Origin: QGON01 sp963691905 | GTDB taxonomy: Bacteria; Pseudomonadota; Gammaproteobacteria; Chromatiales; Chromatiaceae | Length of the DNA: 64,000 nt | Direction: 5' to 3' | NCBI GenBank assembly: GCA_963691905.1 | Contig: OY829893.1 | Location: 1,054,001 to 1,118,000, forward strand | Shown: piece after piece, positions 25,252-32,697 of the stretch | Numbering within the stretch: position 1 is the stretch's first letter | How the letters are laid out: each line of letters opens with the position of its first letter | Notes under the pieces: generated by a model | What the model was told of the DNA's origin: nothing | Database searches by the model: none | What the model saw: the letters and a program-made list of their open reading frames with translations, nothing else | Translations under genes and position numbers: made by a program

Positions 25252-26240
25252 TGCGCCAGGAACAGTTTGAACAGGCCTACAGACCGCTGTGGGATGAGCT
25301 TGGGGCGCTACTCGATGAGATGGAACTGTCCCGCAGCAAACGCAATCCCAATAAAGCGCGCGCCGCCACTTTTCCCACCCTCTATCGTCAGGTCTGCAGT
25401 CACTATGCCCTGGCACGCAGTCGGCGGTTCAGTCCCGCACTGCTGGAACAGCTTCATCATCTTGTGCTGCGGGGGCACCGCCGTCTCTATCGGCAGCGCG
25501 GTGCCTGGTTGTGGCGCACACTCGACTTTGTCGGCGGCGGATTTCCCCGGGCGTTACGGCGTCATCGCGGCTATTTTCTGCTGGCATTGACATCGTTTCT
25601 CCTGCCTGCCTTGCTGTTGGGCCTCGCCTGTTATATCGATCCCGACATGATCTACTCGCTGATGGATGAGCAGCAGGTGGCTGCGATGGAGTCGATGTAC
25701 GATCCTTCCGGCAGCCATCCGGGACGCTCCGAGGCGCGCAGTTCAGAGACCGACTTCATGATGTTCGGTTTCTATATCTTCAACAATATCGGCATTGGTT
25801 TCCGCACCTTTGCCGGCGGTATGTTGCTGGGTGTTGGATCTCTCTTCATGCTGCTCTTCAACGGCTTGGTATTGGGTGGGGTTGCCGGCCATCTCACCCG
25901 GTTGGGTTATCACGATACCTTCTGGTCTTTCGTCTCCGGTCACGGTGCCTTTGAACTGACCGCCATCGTGATCTGCGGTGCTGCGGGTCTGATGCTGGGC
26001 CACGCCTTGCTGGCTCCCGGTCAGCGAAGACGAATACCTGCACTGAAGGCGGCGGCAGCCGAAGCGCTGAAACTGGTGATGGGGGCGGCGCTGATGCTGC
26101 TGGCGGCGGCCTTTGTCGAAGCATTCTGGTCCTCCAGTACACTGGATGCCGCTATCAAATATGGCGTAGCGGTGCTGCTTTGGACGCTGGTGGTTCTCTA
26201 TCTGGTTTTTGCGGGCAGGTCACGGCATGGATCTCTCTAG
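25251..26240 (+). CDS. SpoIIM-like (stage II sporulation protein M family) membrane protein
   Basis: This 329-residue integral membrane protein has a soluble first 95 residues, then about five to six helices, with family-like FGFYIFNNIGIGFRTFAGGM and the GHGAFELTAIVICGAAGL loop. In non-sporulating bacteria this family sits in RDD/MoxR/DUF58 operons; its job there is unknown. It starts on the stop of the RDD gene and overlaps the next gene by 14 bp. Confidence 0.88.
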   Translation: MRQEQFEQAYRPLWDELGALLDEMELSRSKRNPNKARAATFPTLYRQVCSHYALARSRRFSPALLEQLHHLVLRGHRRLYRQRGAWLWRTLDFVGGGFPRALRRHRGYFLLALTSFLLPALLLGLACYIDPDMIYSLMDEQQVAAMESMYDPSGSHPGRSEARSSETDFMMFGFYIFNNIGIGFRTFAGGMLLGVGSLFMLLFNGLVLGGVAGHLTRLGYHDTFWSFVSGHGAFELTAIVICGAAGLMLGHALLAPGQRRRIPALKAAAAEALKLVMGAALMLLAAAFVEAFWSSSTLDAAIKYGVAVLLWTLVVLYLVFAGRSRHGSL

Positions 26241-27720
26241 GATCACCATCAACCTGCGTTCGCGAACGCCCTGGGAAGGAGCTGATCTGGGATTTGCGCT
26301 TGCGCGCAGCGAATTTCTGCGCCTCTGGTTGTTATGGCTGGCCTCGGCGCTCCCCTTCTATCTTGTAGTGGCGCTGTTGCTTGCCAGTGAACCGATGTTG
26401 ATCGCTTTGCTGGCATGGTGGTTCAAACCGCTCTATGAGCCTCCACTGCTGTTTTGGTTGAGCCGTCGCGTCTTTGGCGAACGGCTCGGGTTCAGCGAGA
26501 TGAGGCAGCATTGGTGGCGCGTCGTTCGTCCCCAGCTGTTCGCCAACCTGACCTGGCGTCGATTCAGTACTGCACGCTCCTTCAATATGCCGGTAGCCTT
26601 GCTGGAGGGGCTGAAAGGCAGAGAGCGGCGCACACGTATCACGGTCCTGGGACGAGGACAGCACGTGACCGGTTGGCTGACCTTTTTCGGTATTAATTTC
26701 GAAATTCTGTTGGAACTCTCTTTTCTGGTGCTGTTGGTGCTGTTGATCCCAACTGAGCTGGACTGGCTGCAGATGGATAGCCTGATCATGTCCGAGAGTG
26801 GTGTTGAAGTCTGGTTGCAGCATATCGGCAGCCTGTTGGCGATGTCGCTGATCGCTCCATTTTATGTCGCGGGTGGTTTTTGTATCTATCTGACCCGTCG
26901 CAGTGAACTGGAGGGGTGGGATATAGAACTTGGCTTTAAACGTCTGGCCGAGCGGGTGAAAGGCAAGCGTACCTTCTCCTCTTCGGCGGCCGGTCTGCTG
27001 CTGATGGCGGTAGGTTTTGTGTTGCCCGGTGAGCCGCCGATTGCTGCAGGATTGCCGGATCGGGATGCGGTTCGGCAGACAATCCAGGAGGTGTTGAAGG
27101 ATGATGTTTTTGGCAAACGTGAGATGCGTGATTCCTGGGAGTACGTCGGGGATACGGATGAGTCCGCTGAAGATGTGCCCTGGCTGCTGCAGTGGTTGAT
27201 CGATGTTTTTGAAGGTTATGCCCAGGGCATGGCGACGGTGGCTGAGTTTCTGCTGTGGCTGGCTGTGGGATTGATTATCGCCTTTTTGCTCTACCGTGTG
27301 TCACAGATGCGTGACTGGCCCAACCTGGACACTCTACCCGGTTTGCGGCGTCGGCAACCCCTGCCTGTTACTTTGTCGGGACTTGATATTCGTCCGGAAT
27401 CCCTGCCGGAGGATCTGGTGCGCCAGGCAGAGCTTCTATTGATTGCCGGTGAGGGAAGGGCGGCATTGAGTCTGCTTTATCGTGGCGCTCTTTCGGTATT
27501 GGTGTTTCGTTATCGTCTGCAAATTAGTATTGGCGCCACCGAGGGTGAATGTCTGTCGCAGGTGGAGTCGAGCCAGGATTTTTCCGGTGCGCCCTTTTTT
27601 CAAAGACTCACCGCGGCCTGGCAGGGCATGGCATACGGACACAGTCTGCCCTCCACAGCGGAGCTGGAGGCACTTTGCCGGGATTGGGATTGTGTTTTCG
27701 GAGCGTTGCATGAAGAGTAG
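26227..27720 (+). CDS. Membrane protein with C-terminal DUF4129 domain
   Basis: This 497-residue protein has several transmembrane helices in the first 300 residues, a periplasmic segment, another helix near AVGLIIAFLLYRV, and a cytosolic C-terminal domain (LIAGEGRAALSLLYRGALSV... TEGECLSQV) typical of DUF4129. That domain is a regular partner of MoxR-DUF58 modules. The frame opens upstream, but ATG 26227 gives the expected N-terminus. Start and stop both overlap the neighbouring genes, so translation is coupled. Confidence 0.82.
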   Translation: MDLSRITINLRSRTPWEGADLGFALARSEFLRLWLLWLASALPFYLVVALLLASEPMLIALLAWWFKPLYEPPLLFWLSRRVFGERLGFSEMRQHWWRVVRPQLFANLTWRRFSTARSFNMPVALLEGLKGRERRTRITVLGRGQHVTGWLTFFGINFEILLELSFLVLLVLLIPTELDWLQMDSLIMSESGVEVWLQHIGSLLAMSLIAPFYVAGGFCIYLTRRSELEGWDIELGFKRLAERVKGKRTFSSSAAGLLLMAVGFVLPGEPPIAAGLPDRDAVRQTIQEVLKDDVFGKREMRDSWEYVGDTDESAEDVPWLLQWLIDVFEGYAQGMATVAEFLLWLAVGLIIAFLLYRVSQMRDWPNLDTLPGLRRRQPLPVTLSGLDIRPESLPEDLVRQAELLLIAGEGRAALSLLYRGALSVLVFRYRLQISIGATEGECLSQVESSQDFSGAPFFQRLTAAWQGMAYGHSLPSTAELEALCRDWDCVFGALHEE

Positions 27721-28873
27721 GCTGCTGATCCTTTTTGCCCTGTTGCTGCTCCTGGCAGTTGTTGCTGGAGTGGCTGTATGGTTCCTTGAAAACTTCGAGC
27801 GCAAAAGTACAGAGGTGCGCCAGGGGATGTCAGCGGAGGCCCGGCGGAACCCCTTGCTGGCAGGGGAGATCTTTCTCCGACGTCAGGGTCTGGATGTCAA
27901 AAGTCTCTCGGGCCGGGAATACCTCACCAAACCGGATGAGGATATAGGGGTGCTGCTGGTCAAGGATCTGGGTCCATCCCTGGCTCCGGAACGGGAAGCG
28001 GCGCTGCTGGAGTGGATAGAAGCGGGTGGGCATCTGATCGTTTCGCCTGGCAGGGCTTCGGACGAGGATGAACCTGGCAACCATCTGCTGGAGTCTCTCG
28101 GGGTCCGCCTGGTGGCATATGTGGAGAGCGATGAGGAAGAATCGCAAGCTGACAACCCGGTGAGTATGGAGTACACCGGGTATGACGAGCCCCTGCAGGT
28201 GGAATTCGATATCCGTCGGGAGTTGATGGTGGAGAGGGATGACACCGACTGGCTGGTACCGGGCTTGAACGGTTACCACCTGGTAGGTTTTCAGCTGGGT
28301 CGTGGTTTTCTGACCATCCTCAGCGATAACCGGTTCTTCACCAACACCCGGATCGTGGAGCATGACCACGCCCTGCTGTTGGCGCTGCTGACGGAGGATC
28401 AGGGTGCGGTACGTCTGCTTTATAGCGCCAACATGCCCTCCCTTCTGACCCTGGTCTGGAAAAACGCGGCCTATGCCGTTTTGAGTGCCCTGCTGCTGTT
28501 GCTCTTGTCTATATGGCGTTTGACCTATCGCAGTGGGCCGTTACTGAACACGGGCGAGCACGCCAGACGTAATCTGCTGGAGCACCTCCAGGCTGGTGGT
28601 GAGTATCTCTGGAAACTGGATCGTGCGGTCGCACTGCGGGAACGCTCTGCCGGCATCGTGGAGAAGCGCTGGCTGCAACGCCATCCCCAATTGGCGCGGC
28701 TTGATCAACAACAGCGTTGTTTGTGGATTGGGCAGCGGTCGGGACTCTCTGCACAGACGGTCTATGAGACACTCTATGTTGTGCCGGTGGAGGAGCAGAA
28801 GATGATCCAGGCCAGCGCGAACCTACAGAAATTGCTCGCCGCACTACACCCGGATAGCCGCAAACAAATGTAG
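27710..28873 (+). CDS. DUF4350-domain membrane protein
   Basis: The protein has 387 residues. An N-terminal helix (LLILFALLLLLAVVAGVAVWF) is followed by a periplasmic Rossmann-like region (LKDLGPSL-type core with EWIEAGGHLIVSPGRAS), a second helix (YAVLSALLLLLLSIW) and a cytosolic tail. This is the usual DUF4350 protein encoded before moxR. ATG 27710 overlaps the DUF4129 stop by 11 bases. Its stop codon lies inside the palindromic repeat at 28870. Confidence 0.83.
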   Translation: MKSRLLILFALLLLLAVVAGVAVWFLENFERKSTEVRQGMSAEARRNPLLAGEIFLRRQGLDVKSLSGREYLTKPDEDIGVLLVKDLGPSLAPEREAALLEWIEAGGHLIVSPGRASDEDEPGNHLLESLGVRLVAYVESDEEESQADNPVSMEYTGYDEPLQVEFDIRRELMVERDDTDWLVPGLNGYHLVGFQLGRGFLTILSDNRFFTNTRIVEHDHALLLALLTEDQGAVRLLYSANMPSLLTLVWKNAAYAVLSALLLLLLSIWRLTYRSGPLLNTGEHARRNLLEHLQAGGEYLWKLDRAVALRERSAGIVEKRWLQRHPQLARLDQQQRCLWIGQRSGLSAQTVYETLYVVPVEEQKMIQASANLQKLLAALHPDSRKQM

Positions 28874-28946
28874 GTTGGGTTAGCGCAGCGTAACCCAACA
28901 AAATTAATAGCTCGTCGGGTTACGCTATCGCTAACCCGACCTACCC
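28870..28946. repeat. Pair of inverted palindromic repeats (REP/BIME-like)
   Basis: GTAGGTTGGGTTAGCG... and ...CGCTAACCCGACCTACC form two hairpins facing each other. Each half is itself palindromic around GTTAGCGCAGCGTAAC or GTTACGCTATCGCTAAC. The first half begins on the DUF4350 stop codon. This motif class is scattered in gammaproteobacterial genomes. Confidence 0.8.
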
Positions 28947-28950
28947 ACTT

Positions 28951-29955
28951 ATGGAAACTGAATTTATGATGGATTCACAACAAACGGATGGAAACGGCAT
29001 TGCAGCAGAACTGGTGAGCCGCGCCAGGGGACTGGAAGCAGAGATCAGGCGGGCGGTGGTCGGGCAGGATCGGGTGATTCACGAGGTGGTGATTGCCCTG
29101 TTTGCCGCGGGCCATGTACTGGTGGAGGGGGTGCCGGGTCTCGGCAAGACGCTGCTGGTGCGCAGTTTGGCTGCTGCGGTCGGTGGCCTGTTCAACCGGG
29201 TGCAGTTCACCCCCGACCTGATGCCCAGCGATATCTCTGGCCACATCATGTTCGATATGAAATCAGGGGAGTTTCGGGTTCGCCGGGGACCGGTATTCTG
29301 CAACTTCCTGCTGGCGGACGAGATCAACCGGGCGCCGGCCAAGACCCAGTCGGCGCTGCTGGAGGCAATGCAGGAACAACAGGTGACTATCGAGGGAAGG
29401 ACCTTTAATCTGACTCGCCCCTTTCTGGTGCTCGCTACCCAGAACCCCATCGAACAGGAGGGGACCTATCCGCTGCCCCAGGCCCAACTCGACCGTTTCC
29501 TGCTCAAGGTCTTCATCGACTATCCGGGAGAAGAGGAGGAGCAGCAGATGGTGCAGCAGGTAACCGTCGGCTCCGTGGGTGATCAACTCGACACCTCGGC
29601 GGTGCGCCAACAGTTAAAGGCGGAAGAGATTCTGCCGCTGCAAGAGCATGTGGCAGCACTGGAGATGGATGAGCAGATTCTCAACTATGCGGTGCGCATC
29701 GTGCGCACCGCCCGTGAATGGAGCGGCATAGAAGCGGGGCCAGGGCCACGAGGCAGCATCTCCTTGCTGCGTGCGGCGAGGGCCGAGGCCTTTCTGCAAT
29801 CCCGTGCTTTTGTCACCCCGGATGATGTCAAGGCTGCAGCGACCGCGGTGTTGAGGCACAGGATCAGGCTGACCACCGACCTGGAGATCGAAGGCTATTC
29901 GCCCGATGATGTGCTCGCTGATTTACTCGATAGTGTGGCTGCCCCCCGTACATGA
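28951..29955 (+). CDS. MoxR-family AAA+ ATPase
   Basis: This 334-residue chaperone-like ATPase has Walker A GVPGLGKT, Walker B LLADEINRAPAKTQSALLEAMQE and sensor 1 LATQNPIEQEGTYPLPQAQLD. MoxR proteins act with a DUF58/von Willebrand-type partner. It closes the intact part of the operon. Its TGA at 29953-29955 overlaps an ATG (29952), the remnant of a DUF58 start; the DUF58 gene itself now lies 13.4 kb away at 43333. Confidence 0.95.
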   Translation: METEFMMDSQQTDGNGIAAELVSRARGLEAEIRRAVVGQDRVIHEVVIALFAAGHVLVEGVPGLGKTLLVRSLAAAVGGLFNRVQFTPDLMPSDISGHIMFDMKSGEFRVRRGPVFCNFLLADEINRAPAKTQSALLEAMQEQQVTIEGRTFNLTRPFLVLATQNPIEQEGTYPLPQAQLDRFLLKVFIDYPGEEEEQQMVQQVTVGSVGDQLDTSAVRQQLKAEEILPLQEHVAALEMDEQILNYAVRIVRTAREWSGIEAGPGPRGSISLLRAARAEAFLQSRAFVTPDDVKAAATAVLRHRIRLTTDLEIEGYSPDDVLADLLDSVAAPRT

Positions 29956-29981
29956 TACCGGACCGGAATCCACGCTATTTA
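29952..29981 (+). pseudogene. Remnant of the DUF58 N-terminus directly after moxR
   Basis: ATG 29952 overlaps the moxR stop as ATGA and encodes MIPDRNPRYL before running into the 3' end of a cytochrome gene on the other strand. The distant DUF58 gene carries TTPDRNSLYL at the matching place, with ACG where this copy has ATG. The DNA of the two stretches agrees at about two thirds of positions, mostly differing at third codon positions. The simplest reading is that the original DUF58 start was left here when the operon was broken. Confidence 0.6.
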
Positions 29982-31117
29982 TCTAACCTATATATTCCAA
30001 TTTCTTCAAACTCGTTTTTGCCCATGGGATTCAGTACGAGAAAGTATCCATCCTCTAAAGTTTGAAAAGATATAGCGTTGATATTTAATTCGTGTGTTAC
30101 CAAAACAAGGTTCCCCTTACCTGAATATGACCCTATTCGGCGTTCTAATTGTGCGGTGTACGAATCTGCCTGTTGTTCGGAAAGCGTATCCATTAAAGAT
30201 AGAAATTCCACAGATTCAACTTGACCAAATGCGGTTTTTGCAGTTTCCTTGGCGAGACAATCAGGGCTTGCCAATACACTCTCTATTGGTACGCCTCTGG
30301 ATTTAAATTGCTCTCTGATTTTGACTGCATTCTTCTTGCCTGTTTCCGATAGATTCTCCTTGCTGTTGCACGATGGGTCACGAAGCAGGGAGTCGCTGCC
30401 TTCTTCTCCCGTTTTCATAGCGGGAGGTTTCATCAAAATAACTAATCCTCCATTCTCTAATTTTCCCCATATTTGGTAAAGCAGCCGTATATAACTGACC
30501 AGTCCATCGACCTCGTTTTGGTTGAGAACGCCGCGAAAAGCGGGCATAAACTTTCCTCTGCCATCCAGAATGCTTGATGCGAGTTCTTTATTGTCGAGCT
30601 TGTCAGTCTTGTATGGATTGGTGTGATCAATCGGCTTGATTCGCAAGAGTTCCGTCATGACGCCCTTTCCGTCGCCTTCGACACCGTGGCAGATGGCGCA
30701 ATATTTCTGGTAGAGCTGCAGGCCAATCTCGGGATCTCCGACAAGATCGTGTTTGGAACTACTGAGAAAGCGTAGATATGCAACCAGGGCTTTGATCTGA
30801 TGCTCGCTGAATACTTCTTCCCACTTTGGCATGCTGGCGCTGATGCGGTGGGTGGATGCATGTCGGCCCTTGCCTGTGATGATCTTTATGAGGTTGTTAT
30901 CACTTCCGGAGCGTACTACGGTAGTTAGATCCTCAGCATCGATCTGCATCGATTTTGCTAGAGGGCCATGTCCTTTTCCATCGACAGCATGACATAGCTG
31001 ACAGTGAGAAACATATAGCTTTCTCCCCTCAAAAGCAGGTGGGAGATCGGCTAATACATCAGTAGTTATTATTAGAAGTAGAGACAGCACTACCAACATT
31101 TGGATGAAATTTTTCAT
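29975..31117 (-). CDS. Diheme cytochrome c fused to a degenerate histidine-phosphatase domain
   Basis: The protein has 380 residues. A signal peptide is followed by two class-I cytochrome c domains (CQLCH near 36 and CAICH near 144, with Met-ligand regions SMPKWEE and KFMPAFRG). A C-terminal domain of about 150 residues then has the histidine-phosphatase layout: LVILMKPPAMKTG, NLSETGKKNAVKIREQFKSR, VLASPDCLAKETAKTAFG, and LVLVTHELNINA. The catalytic RHG of the family is replaced (MKPP), so phosphatase activity is unlikely, although the second His is kept. The protein is exported. It converges with moxR and forms the left edge of the island. Confidence 0.82.
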   Translation of the reverse strand: MKNFIQMLVVLSLLLIITTDVLADLPPAFEGRKLYVSHCQLCHAVDGKGHGPLAKSMQIDAEDLTTVVRSGSDNNLIKIITGKGRHASTHRISASMPKWEEVFSEHQIKALVAYLRFLSSSKHDLVGDPEIGLQLYQKYCAICHGVEGDGKGVMTELLRIKPIDHTNPYKTDKLDNKELASSILDGRGKFMPAFRGVLNQNEVDGLVSYIRLLYQIWGKLENGGLVILMKPPAMKTGEEGSDSLLRDPSCNSKENLSETGKKNAVKIREQFKSRGVPIESVLASPDCLAKETAKTAFGQVESVEFLSLMDTLSEQQADSYTAQLERRIGSYSGKGNLVLVTHELNINAISFQTLEDGYFLVLNPMGKNEFEEIGIYRLDK

Positions 31118-31788
31118 GGATTGTCTCCCGTGATGGAATTGTTGATGGTAGCCTTTTAAATTACTTATATAAAGTAAGTAGTTGGCCGCTAATATAAAGT
31201 AAGTAGTTGGCCGCTAATATAAAGTAAGTAGTTGGGTTGGAAATTGAGTCTATTACATCGTAGTGATTCCGCAGGTCATCGATTATGCGTCTAACACTTG
31301 GTAGGTCTTAAGAATCAACGAGACATATGAATCACCCTGTTTTATAGGGTTTCTGCTAATAGAATAGCTATTTTTCCTGCGGTTAAATGTTGCATACAGT
31401 TTGACGAGCTACACTCGTTGAGCCAAAAAGATTTAGATGGTCTTTCTGCCTCTATATATTCAACAGACTGGCTGCGAATCAATAGGTATGGTCCTGTGCT
31501 CCACTTGCCACAACCCAAGGGTAACGAACAGAGTTTGATAAGCGTTGATAATAACCGTTCTGCGCTGTGCCTTCCCTGTTATAACTTTTAAGCTTTCACA
31601 AAACAGGTTGTTGATAAGGCGATAGCATCTATTTGATTTTTAGGAATACTTGACTGCTAGTGTATGTGCAGCTATTTTTTATAAAGCATCGTGTTCAATA
31701 ATGCACGCTCGGCGACAAATGTGGACAATCAGAATAATGCCTGGCTCACACGATAGCTTAACTATAATCCTAGAGGAGGATGTGTAAT
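31118..31788. other. AT-rich intergenic region with divergent promoters (671 bp)
   Basis: This region lies between the divergent diheme and monoheme cytochrome genes. It contains the 25-bp tandem repeat at 31167-31236 and otherwise no recognisable gene. GAGGAGG at 31772-31778 serves the next gene. Confidence 0.5.
31167..31236. repeat. 25-bp tandem repeat, 2.8 copies
   Basis: Copies at 31167-31191, 31192-31216 and 31217-31236 (partial), each beginning ATATAAAGTAAGTAGTTGG, are identical over their shared length. They are upstream of the divergent cytochrome genes. No spacers are present, so this is not a CRISPR array. Confidence 0.9.
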
Positions 31789-32118
31789 ATGTTACTCAAG
31801 AAATTGATTGTTACCACTATGTTCGTCTCCATGTTTTCGGTAGCCAGCGTCCAGGCTGCTGGTGATGTCGCCAAGGGCAAGAAGTTGGCGGAAGAAGATT
31901 GTGAGGACTGCCACGGTGACGATGGCCTGGGTGATGAAGATAATCCGCCGATTGCCGGGATGGACCCAAAAGAACATATCCAGGAGCTCATGGATTACAA
32001 ATCGGGCAAACGGGTAGATGAAAATGAGGACATGGAAGCTGAGGATATGAGTGAACAGGATATGGCTGACGTTGCCGCCTATTATGCTACGCTGCCAGCT
32101 CCGCCCCCGAAGAAGTGA
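31789..32118 (+). CDS. Small monoheme cytochrome c (class I)
   Basis: This 109-residue precursor has a signal peptide ending SVQA and one heme site, CEDCH. A strongly acidic chain follows, with MDYKSGKRVDENEDMEAEDMSEQDMADVAAYYATL at the usual Met-ligand/C-terminal helix position, and a PAPPPKK tail. It is a likely periplasmic electron shuttle for the neighbouring multiheme locus. ATG 31789 is chosen because GAGGAGG is ten bases upstream; the GTG at 31780 is too close to it. Confidence 0.88.
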   Translation: MLLKKLIVTTMFVSMFSVASVQAAGDVAKGKKLAEEDCEDCHGDDGLGDEDNPPIAGMDPKEHIQELMDYKSGKRVDENEDMEAEDMSEQDMADVAAYYATLPAPPPKK

Positions 32119-32697
32119 TACGATTAAACCGGGTTTAGTCTAGTCGACTGTTGACCCATAAATTCACAATCAGCCTCCAATCTACTGATCCTCGTTAGAC
32201 TGCTCTATGCCAAAGAAACCATATTCGCATATTGTGAATTTTCGAAAGCAACTAGAGGCTAACAGTCAAGGATCTGGTAAAAGTTTGGGGGCTGATATGT
32301 GTGGACTACGGTGTTGGTAGTTGGCGAGAAAGATGTTGTATTTATCAGTCCGCTCTTTCTATTCTATCAATTGCTGATCAGGATCAATAGGACTCATACA
32401 ATCCAGGCATGATGCAGTCGATTGTTGTCATAAAGTACGGCAATGTATGCGCTATGTCCTGCTGAGAGTCATGTCTGTAAATTTCACCACTGCACGAGTT
32501 CCCGCTTACGGGCTTTCCAAGAAAATTTTCCCTTCCGATGTTCCTTGTTCCAACGATTTAGAAGTTGTGCATTAATCTCTTTGAGTTTAATTCCCCGTAG
32601 CTTGCTGCGAAGCAGTAGTAGAAGCGGCGTCTCGCCGCTTCTACAATTCAATGCCCCATCTGTTGGCAGTAGGGTTGTTTGTCAATCCTTAATCACG
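32119..32697. other. Intergenic region with inverted repeats (579 bp)
   Basis: No credible gene is present. It holds the inverted repeat AATTCACAAT (32161-32170) / ATTGTGAATT (32231-32240), outer arms GACTGTT (32146-32152) / AACAGTC (32261-32267), and a perfect hairpin at 32618-32644. Confidence 0.5.
32618..32644. repeat. Perfect 12-bp hairpin
   Basis: GTAGAAGCGGCG-TCT-CGCCGCTTCTAC is a perfect stem-loop. It has no T-run, so it is more likely a dispersed REP-type palindrome than a terminator. It lies just beyond the 3' end of the large cytochrome gene. Confidence 0.75.

Noticed and set aside
31167..31236. Short direct repeats as a CRISPR array
   Set aside because: The copies are contiguous with no spacers and there are no cas genes in the window.
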